From UBA7359 sp041689615 (GTDB lineage: Bacteria > Pseudomonadota > Gammaproteobacteria > Eutrophobiales > Eutrophobiaceae), in assembly GCA_041689615.1 (NCBI GenBank), contig JBDNFW010000018.1, forward strand, positions 1 to 22,067: a stretch of 22,067 nucleotides of DNA, given 5' to 3'. Within the stretch, counting starts at the first letter, position 1. Each line of letters opens with the position of its first letter. A model generated the notes under the pieces. That model was not told where the DNA came from and ran no database searches. It was given only the letters and a program-made list of their open reading frames with translations. Positions 14,639 through 21,876 of the stretch are shown here, piece by piece. The position numbers were made by a program, and so were the translations under genes.

Positions 14639-16330
14639 CTAGGGGCAGATCATGCTTCTTTTCCCGAAATTGTTCTTTGCTCTTTGATAAGCCCAAACCA
14701 ATGTAGTATTTGTTGGTAAATTTGCTAATTCAGATTCGAAATGCACCCCTTTTTTTTGTAACCGCATTCGATAATCTTCAACAGGAACTCCTAACGGAAA
14801 GAGTGTATATTCATTTATATTACTCGTTATCCTTAAGGTTGTTGATTCTAATCCGTTACGATACACAAACGATTTAAGATCATTATCACAATCATCTACA
14901 TTAATTGGCGCCAAGGCTACTGCCTGCCGTATAAGCAAGGGAGCGGGAAATATCAAAAATAGCATTGAAATTGAAATAATTATTATATGACTTTGTAGTT
15001 TTCCTTCAGTTACATCCAACAATCTAACCAGTGCCATTCGCCTGTTTTGAATCATCTGTTGAAGGGAAAAAAAACCAATCGCGACAAGTGTTGCATCGAT
15101 CACAATTGTCGCAGCGTAGACTCTAGAACCACCATCCTTGATAAAAGGAGCAGACAATATAACCCCTATTATCATAGAAGCACTTAGAGCAAGATGTGAG
15201 TCTTTACGTATTCCTTTTAAACATGAAATAAATCCAACAAACCAGAAGAATACAAACGTTAACCTAAGAAAACTCAATTCGTGGGGAGTCTTTCTGACAA
15301 AATGTAAAAGTTTTTCTAGATGATGCGAGAGTCCTTTCAAATATCCTTTAATAAATAACTGAGGTTGAGTAATTATATTATGCAATGATGCTATATAAAT
15401 TTTTCTAGCCACAACATTTTCAGATCCACCTTCTGAAAATATTTCAGGCTCAGACTGATATACATGGGTCCAGCTTTTTCCTCCAGCGGTTAACCCATAA
15501 AAAGAATAAGAAAAATTTGCGTGCGTCTGAGATTGGTCAGCATTAATACTTTTCATTAATCCAGCATTAAATATAAACCCTGAAATAATAGCTAAAACTA
15601 TTGCTGCAGGAATAATAATGCGTTGTTTTGATTTTAAATTCAGAAAATAGATAGACCATATGATAATTAATGGTAAGACAAAAAATGCCCCTGACCTCGC
15701 ATTCAGTCCAAGTGTTAACATAAATACGCCAAACGAAATCAATACTGTATTTTGTTTATTTGTTCCAGCCCATATAAATACAAAACCAAACATGCCATAA
15801 AGCAGGCCAGCATTTGCCGTCAATGTTGTCATACTATAATCACTCGCAAAAATGAACATCAATGCAAAAGCAATCAGTGCCGCAGGACCTCCAAGCCGAT
15901 GAGCAAGCTGTTTTGCAAATAGATAGGCCACGCTACCCAGTAAAATTGATTGAAGTAACAATACAAGTTGAAGATCGCGGCCCGTTATTCCGAGTAATGT
16001 AGCAAGATAAAAACTATATATGGGACGTCTTTGACAGAACAAGCTCATCTCCCATTTATCAAGAAGTGTGTGAGCACATTGGTAATAACCATTAGCATCA
16101 TTCCAAGGTAATAACCCACTAATTGCTACGTGATTACTGTTACCACTATACCATGCAGCTAACACAGAAATGACAAAAAGTATAATTGACAAAAACGGCA
16201 AAAAATAATTTATTTGTTTTGAATATTCACTTAAGTATTTATTTATAGGTTTTATAAAGGCAATAAATATTGCAATTAGCATTAATGATGTAGCGACAAC
16301 AACATTTATATGACTTGCTATTTCTCTCAT
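14639..16330 (-). CDS. GT-C-like polytopic membrane protein, 3' end cut by the IS
   Basis: A large inner-membrane protein with roughly a dozen hydrophobic segments over residues 1-480, then a non-membrane C-terminal tail. The first extracytoplasmic loop has SGLLPWNDANGYY with D78, in the place where GT-C glycosyltransferases keep a catalytic acid. Its overall look (RRPIYSFYLATLLGITG, many TM helices) recalls the ArnT/PMT/GT83 group, which uses lipid-phosphate sugars outside the membrane. The assignment is by architecture only. AAGG precedes the ATG. The last four codons (MICP) and the stop come from the inserted IS. The native last 42 residues are severed, so the 563-residue product may be partly or wholly inactive. 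Confidence 0.75.
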   Translation of the reverse strand: MREIASHINVVVATSLMLIAIFIAFIKPINKYLSEYSKQINYFLPFLSIILFVISVLAAWYSGNSNHVAISGLLPWNDANGYYQCAHTLLDKWEMSLFCQRRPIYSFYLATLLGITGRDLQLVLLLQSILLGSVAYLFAKQLAHRLGGPAALIAFALMFIFASDYSMTTLTANAGLLYGMFGFVFIWAGTNKQNTVLISFGVFMLTLGLNARSGAFFVLPLIIIWSIYFLNLKSKQRIIIPAAIVLAIISGFIFNAGLMKSINADQSQTHANFSYSFYGLTAGGKSWTHVYQSEPEIFSEGGSENVVARKIYIASLHNIITQPQLFIKGYLKGLSHHLEKLLHFVRKTPHELSFLRLTFVFFWFVGFISCLKGIRKDSHLALSASMIIGVILSAPFIKDGGSRVYAATIVIDATLVAIGFFSLQQMIQNRRMALVRLLDVTEGKLQSHIIIISISMLFLIFPAPLLIRQAVALAPINVDDCDNDLKSFVYRNGLESTTLRITSNINEYTLFPLGVPVEDYRMRLQKKGVHFESELANLPTNTTLVWAYQRAKNNFGKRSMICP

Positions 16331-16479
16331 AATATTACCTTGACATTATTTTTAATTTTTCCCTGCAACCAGCCGTGTACCAGTAAATATCTTAACTGCA
16401 TTAATCGTTAATTATTTAAAAGTCTTGATTAATTTTTCAATTATAAGCTTATAGAATTAGGTAACAATTAATATTGAGT

Positions 16480-16742
16480 TTAATTTTCTACACCTGTTAC
16501 TGATAATTTATCAACATTGTTTTGTAACATATTTAAATAAGCACGAATCTCTTCTGTTTTTCGATAGCCTCCAATTCTGCATCGGTAACAGCATGGACAA
16601 ACTCCGGATAACTGACTGTTAGGACCAGACAGATAATTAAGCTAATGGCTATATTAGTAATAATTGAATTCAAAATTAGTAAACCTAATTTAGAAATCTT
16701 CGGCGAGACAATAGTCATAGAAGTATATTTTTTATTCAGCAT
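16480..16742 (-). pseudogene. Frameshifted short paralog of the exported coiled-coil family
   Basis: The open frame from 16742 gives 69 residues to a stop at 16533. It has a long hydrophobic signal-like segment ending FVHA, then VTDAELEAIEKQ, the junction motif of the two large neighbours, and then an unrelated KRFVLI tail. In the -1 frame the reading continues from about 16551 without a stop to TAA at 16480 as EEIRAYL...LSVTGVEN. One inserted base in CAGAAGAG would join both into about 88 residues. Its ATG overlaps the stop of the preceding gene (TAATG). Positions 16573-16599 are identical to 21466-21492. It is either a decayed copy or a very short family member; the frameshift is inference. 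Confidence 0.55.
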
Positions 16743-17629
16743 TACTTAATTTCAGAAAGCGGTAGTCCATAGGTCTCTACTTCAACTACATGAAACCATG
16801 GGATTTTGGAAAATAAAAATGTCGCTGAACTAAATAATCCCGTAATTTTAATGAATTTAATTTCTTTAGGTTCAAAAACAAATTCTTGCCAGCTTCTAGG
16901 TTCACCTGAATTATTATTCGAAATTAATTCCCATTGTTTCTGCTCATTGGAAACCTCGATTTTATATCGATAAAATCGATTATCTTTATCCCACAATAAA
17001 AACCTTATTTTGTTTGTCAGGCTTACTTCTTTCAGCGTGATTAACAAATGGCTGCCGGGTAAATTTAATTTATGTGCCGTATAACCATGTAACGGTCCAT
17101 AATTATTACTATTGCCATCAATCGCAGATTTTGTTGAACTGCTAGGATCTTCACCAACAGGGATTGATGATGTTGCACCTTCTTTTATTAACGCTAAGTC
17201 TCTACCGTTTGATAGTAGTAGATTATATTTTTCTTTTTTCTCTTCCTCGACTTTTAATTTAGCTTCTTCTTCCTTACGCTGTTTATCTAACTCAGTAAGT
17301 CTCGCCTCGCCTGCCTTTCTTTTCTCTTCCTTTATTCTTCCCTGCTCTGTAAGCCTCTTCTGCTTTTCTTTCAGAAGTTGTTTTTCTAATTCCTCTATGC
17401 GTTTTTCTTCATCCGTTTTTTTCTTAGTCTCTGCGATGGCTTTTCGTTTTGCTTCTAATTCTGTTTTTGCTTTTGCTTCGTCCTCAACCTGCTTTATTGC
17501 TTCTGTCTCCTGTTGTTCTATTTGTTTTTCTAATACCTTCAGTTCTGCATCGGTTACAGCATAAACAGTGGATGTAAAACCAACCGTTATAATCAGGTAG
17601 ACAATATGAAGAAGTGTTTTTAAATTCAT
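16742..17629 (-). CDS. Exported coiled-coil protein with discoidin-like C-terminal domain
   Basis: The 295-residue product starts with a signal peptide (1-24, cleavage likely after VYA). Then comes VTDAELKVLEKQIEQQETE and a long Lys/Glu-rich coiled coil (about 27-142), and a C-terminal beta-rich domain (about 146-290). The latter contains DGN, IRFLLWDKDNRFYRYKIEVS, EPRSWQEFVFEP, KFIKITGL and FHVVEVETYG, matching the pattern of F5/8 type C (discoidin) domains, which bind glycans or other surfaces. Predicted location is periplasm or outer envelope. Function unknown. It shares its N-terminal module with the proteins at 20739-21557 and 16480-16742 and lies downstream of the kinase genes on the same strand. 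Confidence 0.8.
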   Translation of the reverse strand: MNLKTLLHIVYLIITVGFTSTVYAVTDAELKVLEKQIEQQETEAIKQVEDEAKAKTELEAKRKAIAETKKKTDEEKRIEELEKQLLKEKQKRLTEQGRIKEEKRKAGEARLTELDKQRKEEEAKLKVEEEKKEKYNLLLSNGRDLALIKEGATSSIPVGEDPSSSTKSAIDGNSNNYGPLHGYTAHKLNLPGSHLLITLKEVSLTNKIRFLLWDKDNRFYRYKIEVSNEQKQWELISNNNSGEPRSWQEFVFEPKEIKFIKITGLFSSATFLFSKIPWFHVVEVETYGLPLSEIK

Positions 17630-17670
17630 GAATTAGTTTTTACGATCGATCAACTGTTTGATGACACTGT

Positions 17671-18225
17671 TTATCCGTCATCATCCTCGATAAACGTAAT
17701 GCGCCCGTCCAGTACTTTGCGTAATTTGTTAAATGATTTTACCGCTTTATTTTTGCTGGAATAGCTAAGCCCGAAACCATCTGTGTTGTCTTGCAGTACG
17801 AAATGGAAACTATAACGAGTAATGGTTGGTTTTCCCCATTGGGAGACTGTTCCATTTATTAATTCAATTTTCTTAAAATTTACAATATCCATGATTTGAC
17901 TGTCATCCGAAGTAATAAACGCCACTTTCCCTGCCTCAAGGTCTACGGCAATAAGGGCTCCGCCCTCGCTCATTCGAGCCCTTACTATTACTGAAGAATT
18001 GAAACCTTGTGCGCACAATTCTTTCCAACGCTTTTTTGCGGCGGGCGCATGGTGACCGAATATGAAGCCCCATTCCAATATCGATTGAAAATTCAGTAAC
18101 AAAATGCCCGCAATGACCAAGACAAGGAATGCAGGATGCTGGCTAGCAAGCATGATGCCCGCAATCGCAAGTAACAGTCCAATAATGGAAAGTTCATGGA
18201 GAGTGCCTATTTGATGTTTTTGCAT
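17671..18225 (-). CDS. Membrane protein of unknown function with two N-terminal TM helices
   Basis: The 184 residues start with a short polar stretch, then two closely spaced hydrophobic segments (about 11-27 and 32-49), followed by a soluble domain of about 125 residues ending in a strongly acidic EDDDG. The PH-like or beta-rich pattern (SVIVRARMSEGGALIAVDLEAGKVAFITSD, then ITRYSFHFVLQDN) suggests a cytoplasmic sensor or adaptor domain, but I do not recognise the family. Its base composition looks somewhat higher in GC than the neighbours. It lies 41 bp upstream of the discoidin-domain gene and on the same strand, so co-transcription is likely. Confidence 0.7.
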   Translation of the reverse strand: MQKHQIGTLHELSIIGLLLAIAGIMLASQHPAFLVLVIAGILLLNFQSILEWGFIFGHHAPAAKKRWKELCAQGFNSSVIVRARMSEGGALIAVDLEAGKVAFITSDDSQIMDIVNFKKIELINGTVSQWGKPTITRYSFHFVLQDNTDGFGLSYSSKNKAVKSFNKLRKVLDGRITFIEDDDG

Positions 18226-18397
18226 CTGGCTAGTATAAGTGGAATATTGATAATCAATAAAGCTAGCATCTTATAATTTATGTTCGTTGAGGTGCTATTT
18301 ATTACTATTTTGCCTGTCCGTCTTCTTTTTGTATGTAAGCAGTAATTGTTATTTTCTCTATCCAGTGCCCAGCTTCATTAGTATTTTTGTTAATTGA

Positions 18398-18444
18398 TCG
18401 CTTTCGCTGGTTTCCCGACTGTCGCCTCTACACTGGGAGCGGAC
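18398..18444 (+). repeat. Intergenic repeat, copy A
   Basis: A 47-bp stretch starting TCGCTTTCGCTGGTTT matches 20623-20669 at 41 of 47 positions in the same orientation. It lies in the 291-bp gap between the zinc-ribbon gene and the two-TM protein gene. The rest of that gap (18226-18516) shows no gene. Confidence 0.8.
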
Positions 18445-18516
18445 GGTTATCTATTTACGAATGTAGCACGCATAACTCTGGGGTCTGTGATTCAATTCCA
18501 CTCATAGCCACAATTT

Positions 18517-18828
18517 TTAAGAATTTTGTGATGATTCATCTTTCAATCCAAAGCCACAATGACCGCATTTTCTAAATAAAAAATTTTGGAACGCATACTT
18601 TAATTTTCCACCTCGAAACATATATTCATTACAACTTGGACATTTATATTTCTGCAATTTATAAGCACATCCACAACAAACTACCATATAAAACACAAGA
18701 AACATTCCACCCCACTCATTCGACCCAGTAACCTTATTTATTATAGGGATTAAAAAAATAGAAAATGGAACAAATAACCATAAACAAAGTGTAATATTTC
18801 TAAATATCTTTATGCGTTTTATATTCAT
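18517..18828 (-). CDS. Small membrane protein with a zinc ribbon
   Basis: 103 residues: two hydrophobic segments (about 11-31 and 40-58), then a cytoplasmic tail with CPSC (C63, C66) and CGHC (C88, C91), the four-cysteine pattern of a zinc ribbon. The family is not recognised. Its ATG lies 16 bp after the kinase stop codon on the same strand, so it is almost certainly co-transcribed with the kinase and may be its partner. The next gene downstream is separated by an intergenic repeat. Confidence 0.7.
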   Translation of the reverse strand: MNIKRIKIFRNITLCLWLFVPFSIFLIPIINKVTGSNEWGGMFLVFYMVVCCGCAYKLQKYKCPSCNEYMFRGGKLKYAFQNFLFRKCGHCGFGLKDESSQNS

Positions 18829-18844
18829 GCTCGTAAATTTTTAC

Positions 18845-20446
18845 TTATTCTATTAAAACGAAATTATAGCAGTTAATTAGTAATCGTGTTCCCCAAGTAT
18901 GAAAGACACCTCCCAATAACATTATAATGATCGGTAAAACAGTAACTAGTATTGATGAAGCACCACTATAAAATACCTTTGCGCCGTAATATGGGGAAAA
19001 AATTATCGGCAAAATAATAATCAAGAAAAGCATTACATGATTATCTCTTTTTTCCCACTCACTTATTTTTCCATTATGCGCTTTTTGACTTTGCATTTTA
19101 TCTACATTGTTTTGAGTAAAATTTTTACCTAGTTTTTCAAAATCTATTTTTTTTAGCCACCTCATGAACCACAGTATAAATAATGATGTGTTTATATAAT
19201 AAGTCAGCGATGAAATGAAAATTGCTTTAAGTACATAATCTTCTCCTAAAACTTGTCCAAGAAAAACATTGGGAACCATCCATGACAAAATTAATAGTGC
19301 AATAGAAAGATAAGCTAAAGTAAATAAATAAGGCTTATTATCTATTTTAAACTCACTGTAGCTTGGTATATATTCCTTTAATTTTTTAATTAACATAAAG
19401 CTTGTGTATGCCCATAAGGTCAACATGCCTATAGCGATGTAATTAGTTATGGCAAGCTTTAGCATAGGTATCTCAATTTTAGAGATATTTTTCTCTTCAT
19501 TGACATTAGGCAACTTTATAGTTTCTTCTTCCTTATCGATCTTTTCCTCGTATTTGAATTCAGGAAAGTAGGCTAGCCAGTCATTAATACTTTGAGGTCT
19601 ATCACCAGCACGAAATTCCAAGCCTGCATCTATAGCTTCTATAAGATAGTCTGGGTGCGTCCCATCATTTAAATATGAAGCTTTAAGAATCGGGTCGTTA
19701 TTTCCTGAAAGAATTTGTTCTGCTCTTGACATTGCATTATCTGGCGAAGCCCCGAAAAGACATCTATACATGCTGGCACTCAAAGCATAAATATCTGTCC
19801 ATGGGCCCTGCTTTGAGTTTGCGTCAGAATTATATTGCTCAAATGGAGCGTAACCAGGAGACACGAGCGTGGTTAAGGTTTTTGTTTTTCCTCCCACTCC
19901 TTGTCGTGCCGATCCAAAATCAATTAACAAAGGAATTTTGTTATCCGAGATTAGAATATTTGCGGGTTTAATATCACGATGAATGTAACCTGTATCATGA
20001 ACTAGAGATAAACCTTTAGTGATTGGTAAAAATATCTCCAGCACTTCTTTATGACCAAGGATATTTCTATTTTTAATTTTTCTCTGTAAATCCTCACCTC
20101 GCTCATATTCCATAACAATATATGCTGTATTGTTCTGCTCAATAAATCCTACAACTCTGACAATATTTGGATGTTTAAACTTGGCTAATACCTTTCCCTC
20201 ATCTAAAAACCTTTCTAACCCCCATTCAAATATTTCTTTATCATCATCAGTACTAGGGTGAACCGTGCAATCAGTATCTCTAAAAACAACGTCAATAGGA
20301 AAATACTCTTTAATTGCGAGCTTTCGCTCTAACTTCTCGTCAAAAACCAGATACGTAATTCCAAACCCGCCCTGCCCTAATACTTGCTCGATTTTATAAT
20401 CTTGCAATATATAACCAGTAGTTAGTGTATTTCTATTACTCACCAT
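18845..20446 (-). CDS. Membrane-anchored Ser/Thr protein kinase
   Basis: A eukaryote-like (Hanks-type) kinase of 533 residues. The kinase domain (about 17-295) has the glycine loop LGQGGFGITY (23-32), the ATP lysine K46 in AIKEYFP, the helix C glutamate E83, the catalytic HRDIKPANIL (156-165, D158, N163), the metal-binding DFG (176-178), and the activation segment ending SPGYAPFEQY. All key residues are present, so it should be active. An acidic linker (300-320) leads to about five hydrophobic segments (331-352, 372-392, 407-428, 470-485, 497-515) that replace the usual single TM plus extracellular sensor. AAGGG precedes the ATG. The substrate is unknown; the adjacent zinc-ribbon, two-TM and exported coiled-coil genes are candidates for partners. 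Confidence 0.92.
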   Translation of the reverse strand: MVSNRNTLTTGYILQDYKIEQVLGQGGFGITYLVFDEKLERKLAIKEYFPIDVVFRDTDCTVHPSTDDDKEIFEWGLERFLDEGKVLAKFKHPNIVRVVGFIEQNNTAYIVMEYERGEDLQRKIKNRNILGHKEVLEIFLPITKGLSLVHDTGYIHRDIKPANILISDNKIPLLIDFGSARQGVGGKTKTLTTLVSPGYAPFEQYNSDANSKQGPWTDIYALSASMYRCLFGASPDNAMSRAEQILSGNNDPILKASYLNDGTHPDYLIEAIDAGLEFRAGDRPQSINDWLAYFPEFKYEEKIDKEEETIKLPNVNEEKNISKIEIPMLKLAITNYIAIGMLTLWAYTSFMLIKKLKEYIPSYSEFKIDNKPYLFTLAYLSIALLILSWMVPNVFLGQVLGEDYVLKAIFISSLTYYINTSLFILWFMRWLKKIDFEKLGKNFTQNNVDKMQSQKAHNGKISEWEKRDNHVMLFLIIILPIIFSPYYGAKVFYSGASSILVTVLPIIIMLLGGVFHTWGTRLLINCYNFVLIE

Positions 20447-20622
20447 GAAATAAAACCCTTATGAAAGTAATTAATTGAAAATTAATATATTACTAACGAG
20501 CTTTTAATAATAGGAAAAAAAATTAAAACAGAATATATTGCATCCGATTGACACTAGATGAACACCATTTCAACCCCAACTGAATAGGTTTTTGGCACAG
20601 AGCGTGTAGCGTAAGTGGCTGT

Positions 20623-20669
20623 TCGCTTTCGCTGGTTTTCCGACAGTCACCTCAATACTGAGAGCGGAC
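20623..20669 (+). repeat. Intergenic repeat, copy B
   Basis: Matches copy A (18398-18444) at 41 of 47 bases, same orientation. It sits in the 292-bp gap between the kinase gene and the TPR/coiled-coil gene. The rest of that gap (20447-20738) shows no gene. A much weaker echo (CGCTTCCGCTG) occurs at about 21602. Confidence 0.8.
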
Positions 20670-20738
20670 TATCACAAATATCTAATTCAGGCATAAATGA
20701 GTGCTATTTAGTCAGACTCAGTCTATTAGTCAGCAATC

Positions 20739-21557
20739 TCAGAGACCAAGAGGAGATTGTTTCTGAAGAAGTGCATCTTTACTAGATTTAACAACTCTTC
20801 TTCCAGTTGATCCAGAATTACGTGATGGCATCAAAGTGTTGCCATCATCTGATAGAATTAAGTATTCAGTTCCACAAACAGTACACTCAGGCCAACTAGT
20901 TCTAAATTCCCTTTCTCTTGCATTCAAACACTCCCAAAAACCATCGGCATGAAAAATCAACCATGTTCCATTAGCTGTTTTATCCTTATTTAATACCCAT
21001 TTCCTGCCAGCTGGTTCCACAATCCATGTGCCAACTATTGCATTACAAGCATGTTGTAGTGTTTGCGCTTCTTTAAGTCCATCTATTGATTGTGTATCGT
21101 CAGGAAAAAACTCCAGTAGCAATTCATATTCTTTAATTGCCAGATTGAATTTATCTTCTTCCATATAGGTTTCAGCTAAATATTTGTGCTTGATATATTT
21201 TTCTTCTTTTATTCGTTTTTTCTCTTCCACTTCCTGACGTTGCTGTTCTATCTCAGCAAGCCTGGCCTCTTCTGCTTTTCTCTCTGCTTCTGCTTCGGCC
21301 TTACGTTTCTCTTTTTCCTCCGACTTCCTTTGTGTCTCAGCTTCCACCTTGCGTTTTTGTTCTTCTTTGCTTTTAGCTTCTGCCTCTTTTTTCTTTTTCT
21401 TTTCTGTCTCGATCTTTTGTTTATCTTCCGTCTCCTGTTGCTCTATCTTTTTTTCCAGTGCTTCTAATTCTGCATCGGTAACAGCATGGACAGGAAGAAG
21501 ATAACCTACTGTTAGAAGAAGGCTTGAGAATAGAATTAGAGGTTTCATAGGCTTCAT
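20739..21557 (-). CDS. Exported coiled-coil protein with TPR-like segment and beta-like C-terminal domain
   Basis: 272 residues: signal peptide 1-25 (cleavage likely after VHA), the family junction VTDAELEALEKKIEQQETE, a long Lys/Glu/Ala coiled coil (about 28-122), a TPR-like helix pair (about 124-158, KYLAETYMEEDKFNLAIKEY), and a C-terminal domain (about 168-250). That domain has IVGTWIVEPAGRKW...LNKDKTANGTW...ADGFWEC, resembling small lipocalin-like sheets, with CTVC adding two cysteines. Predicted periplasmic or envelope-associated; function unknown. AAGG lies close to the first ATG. It is the first gene of the same-strand run that contains the kinase. Confidence 0.8.
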   Translation of the reverse strand: MKPMKPLILFSSLLLTVGYLLPVHAVTDAELEALEKKIEQQETEDKQKIETEKKKKKEAEAKSKEEQKRKVEAETQRKSEEKEKRKAEAEAERKAEEARLAEIEQQRQEVEEKKRIKEEKYIKHKYLAETYMEEDKFNLAIKEYELLLEFFPDDTQSIDGLKEAQTLQHACNAIVGTWIVEPAGRKWVLNKDKTANGTWLIFHADGFWECLNAREREFRTSWPECTVCGTEYLILSDDGNTLMPSRNSGSTGRRVVKSSKDALLQKQSPLGL

Positions 21558-21666
21558 TATACCTTGGTGAATTGCATAATTCAGCTACTTGGACGAAGGT
21601 CCGCTTCCGCTGTGTAATCCCCTCATTAATAACTGAAGTTAAAAGTAGAGATTAAGCCGCATTCAG

Positions 21667-21876
21667 TCATTGTCTGGGGGGTATCCCACCAATTGCTGTA
21701 TGTGGACGTTCATTATTGTAAGACCAAAGCCACTGTGTGGCTAATAATTGAGCTTGCTCAATTGTTTCAAAAAGAGGGAGTTCTAACCCTTCATGACGCG
21801 CCGTACGGCGGATACTGACTGTAAATTGCTCTCTTGCTTGTTGCGCCATCTCTTTGCGCTGAGATGGCTTCACCAC
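21667..21876 (-). pseudogene. Transposase OrfB remnant lacking its catalytic core
   Basis: The 69-residue frame joins the normal OrfB N-terminus (MVKPSQRKEMAQQAREQFTV) to the normal C-terminus (LFETIEQAQLLATQWLWSYN, NERPHTAIGGIPP). About 190-200 residues containing the DDE triad are missing compared with full-length relatives near 275 residues. The junction is near SIR/RTARHE and stays in frame. The start GTG overlaps the orfA stop, as in intact elements. Confidence 0.8.

Larger units (their letters stand above)
13398..14652 (-). mobile_element. Complete IS3-family insertion sequence (1255 bp)
   Basis: Terminal inverted repeats begin TGATCTGCCCCTAG at both ends (13398-13428 and 14621-14652). 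22 of the first 25 bases are identical. The element is flanked by a 3-bp direct repeat, TGC, at 13395-13397 and 14653-14655, the expected target duplication size for this family. It carries intact overlapping orfA and orfB with a slippery A7 run, so it could be active. It sits inside a membrane glycosyltransferase-like gene, whose ORF now ends at the TAG in the right inverted repeat. Confidence 0.95.

Noticed and set aside
17112..17564. Plus-strand ORF of 150 codons rich in Ser and Phe
   Set aside because: It is the antisense of the Lys/Glu-rich coiled coil of the exported protein; repetitive codon use keeps the opposite strand open.
21186..21467. Plus-strand ORF of 93 codons, almost all Phe and Leu, looking like a membrane peptide
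   Set aside because: It is the antisense of the Lys/Glu coiled coil at 20739-21557 and an artefact of AAR/GAR codons.
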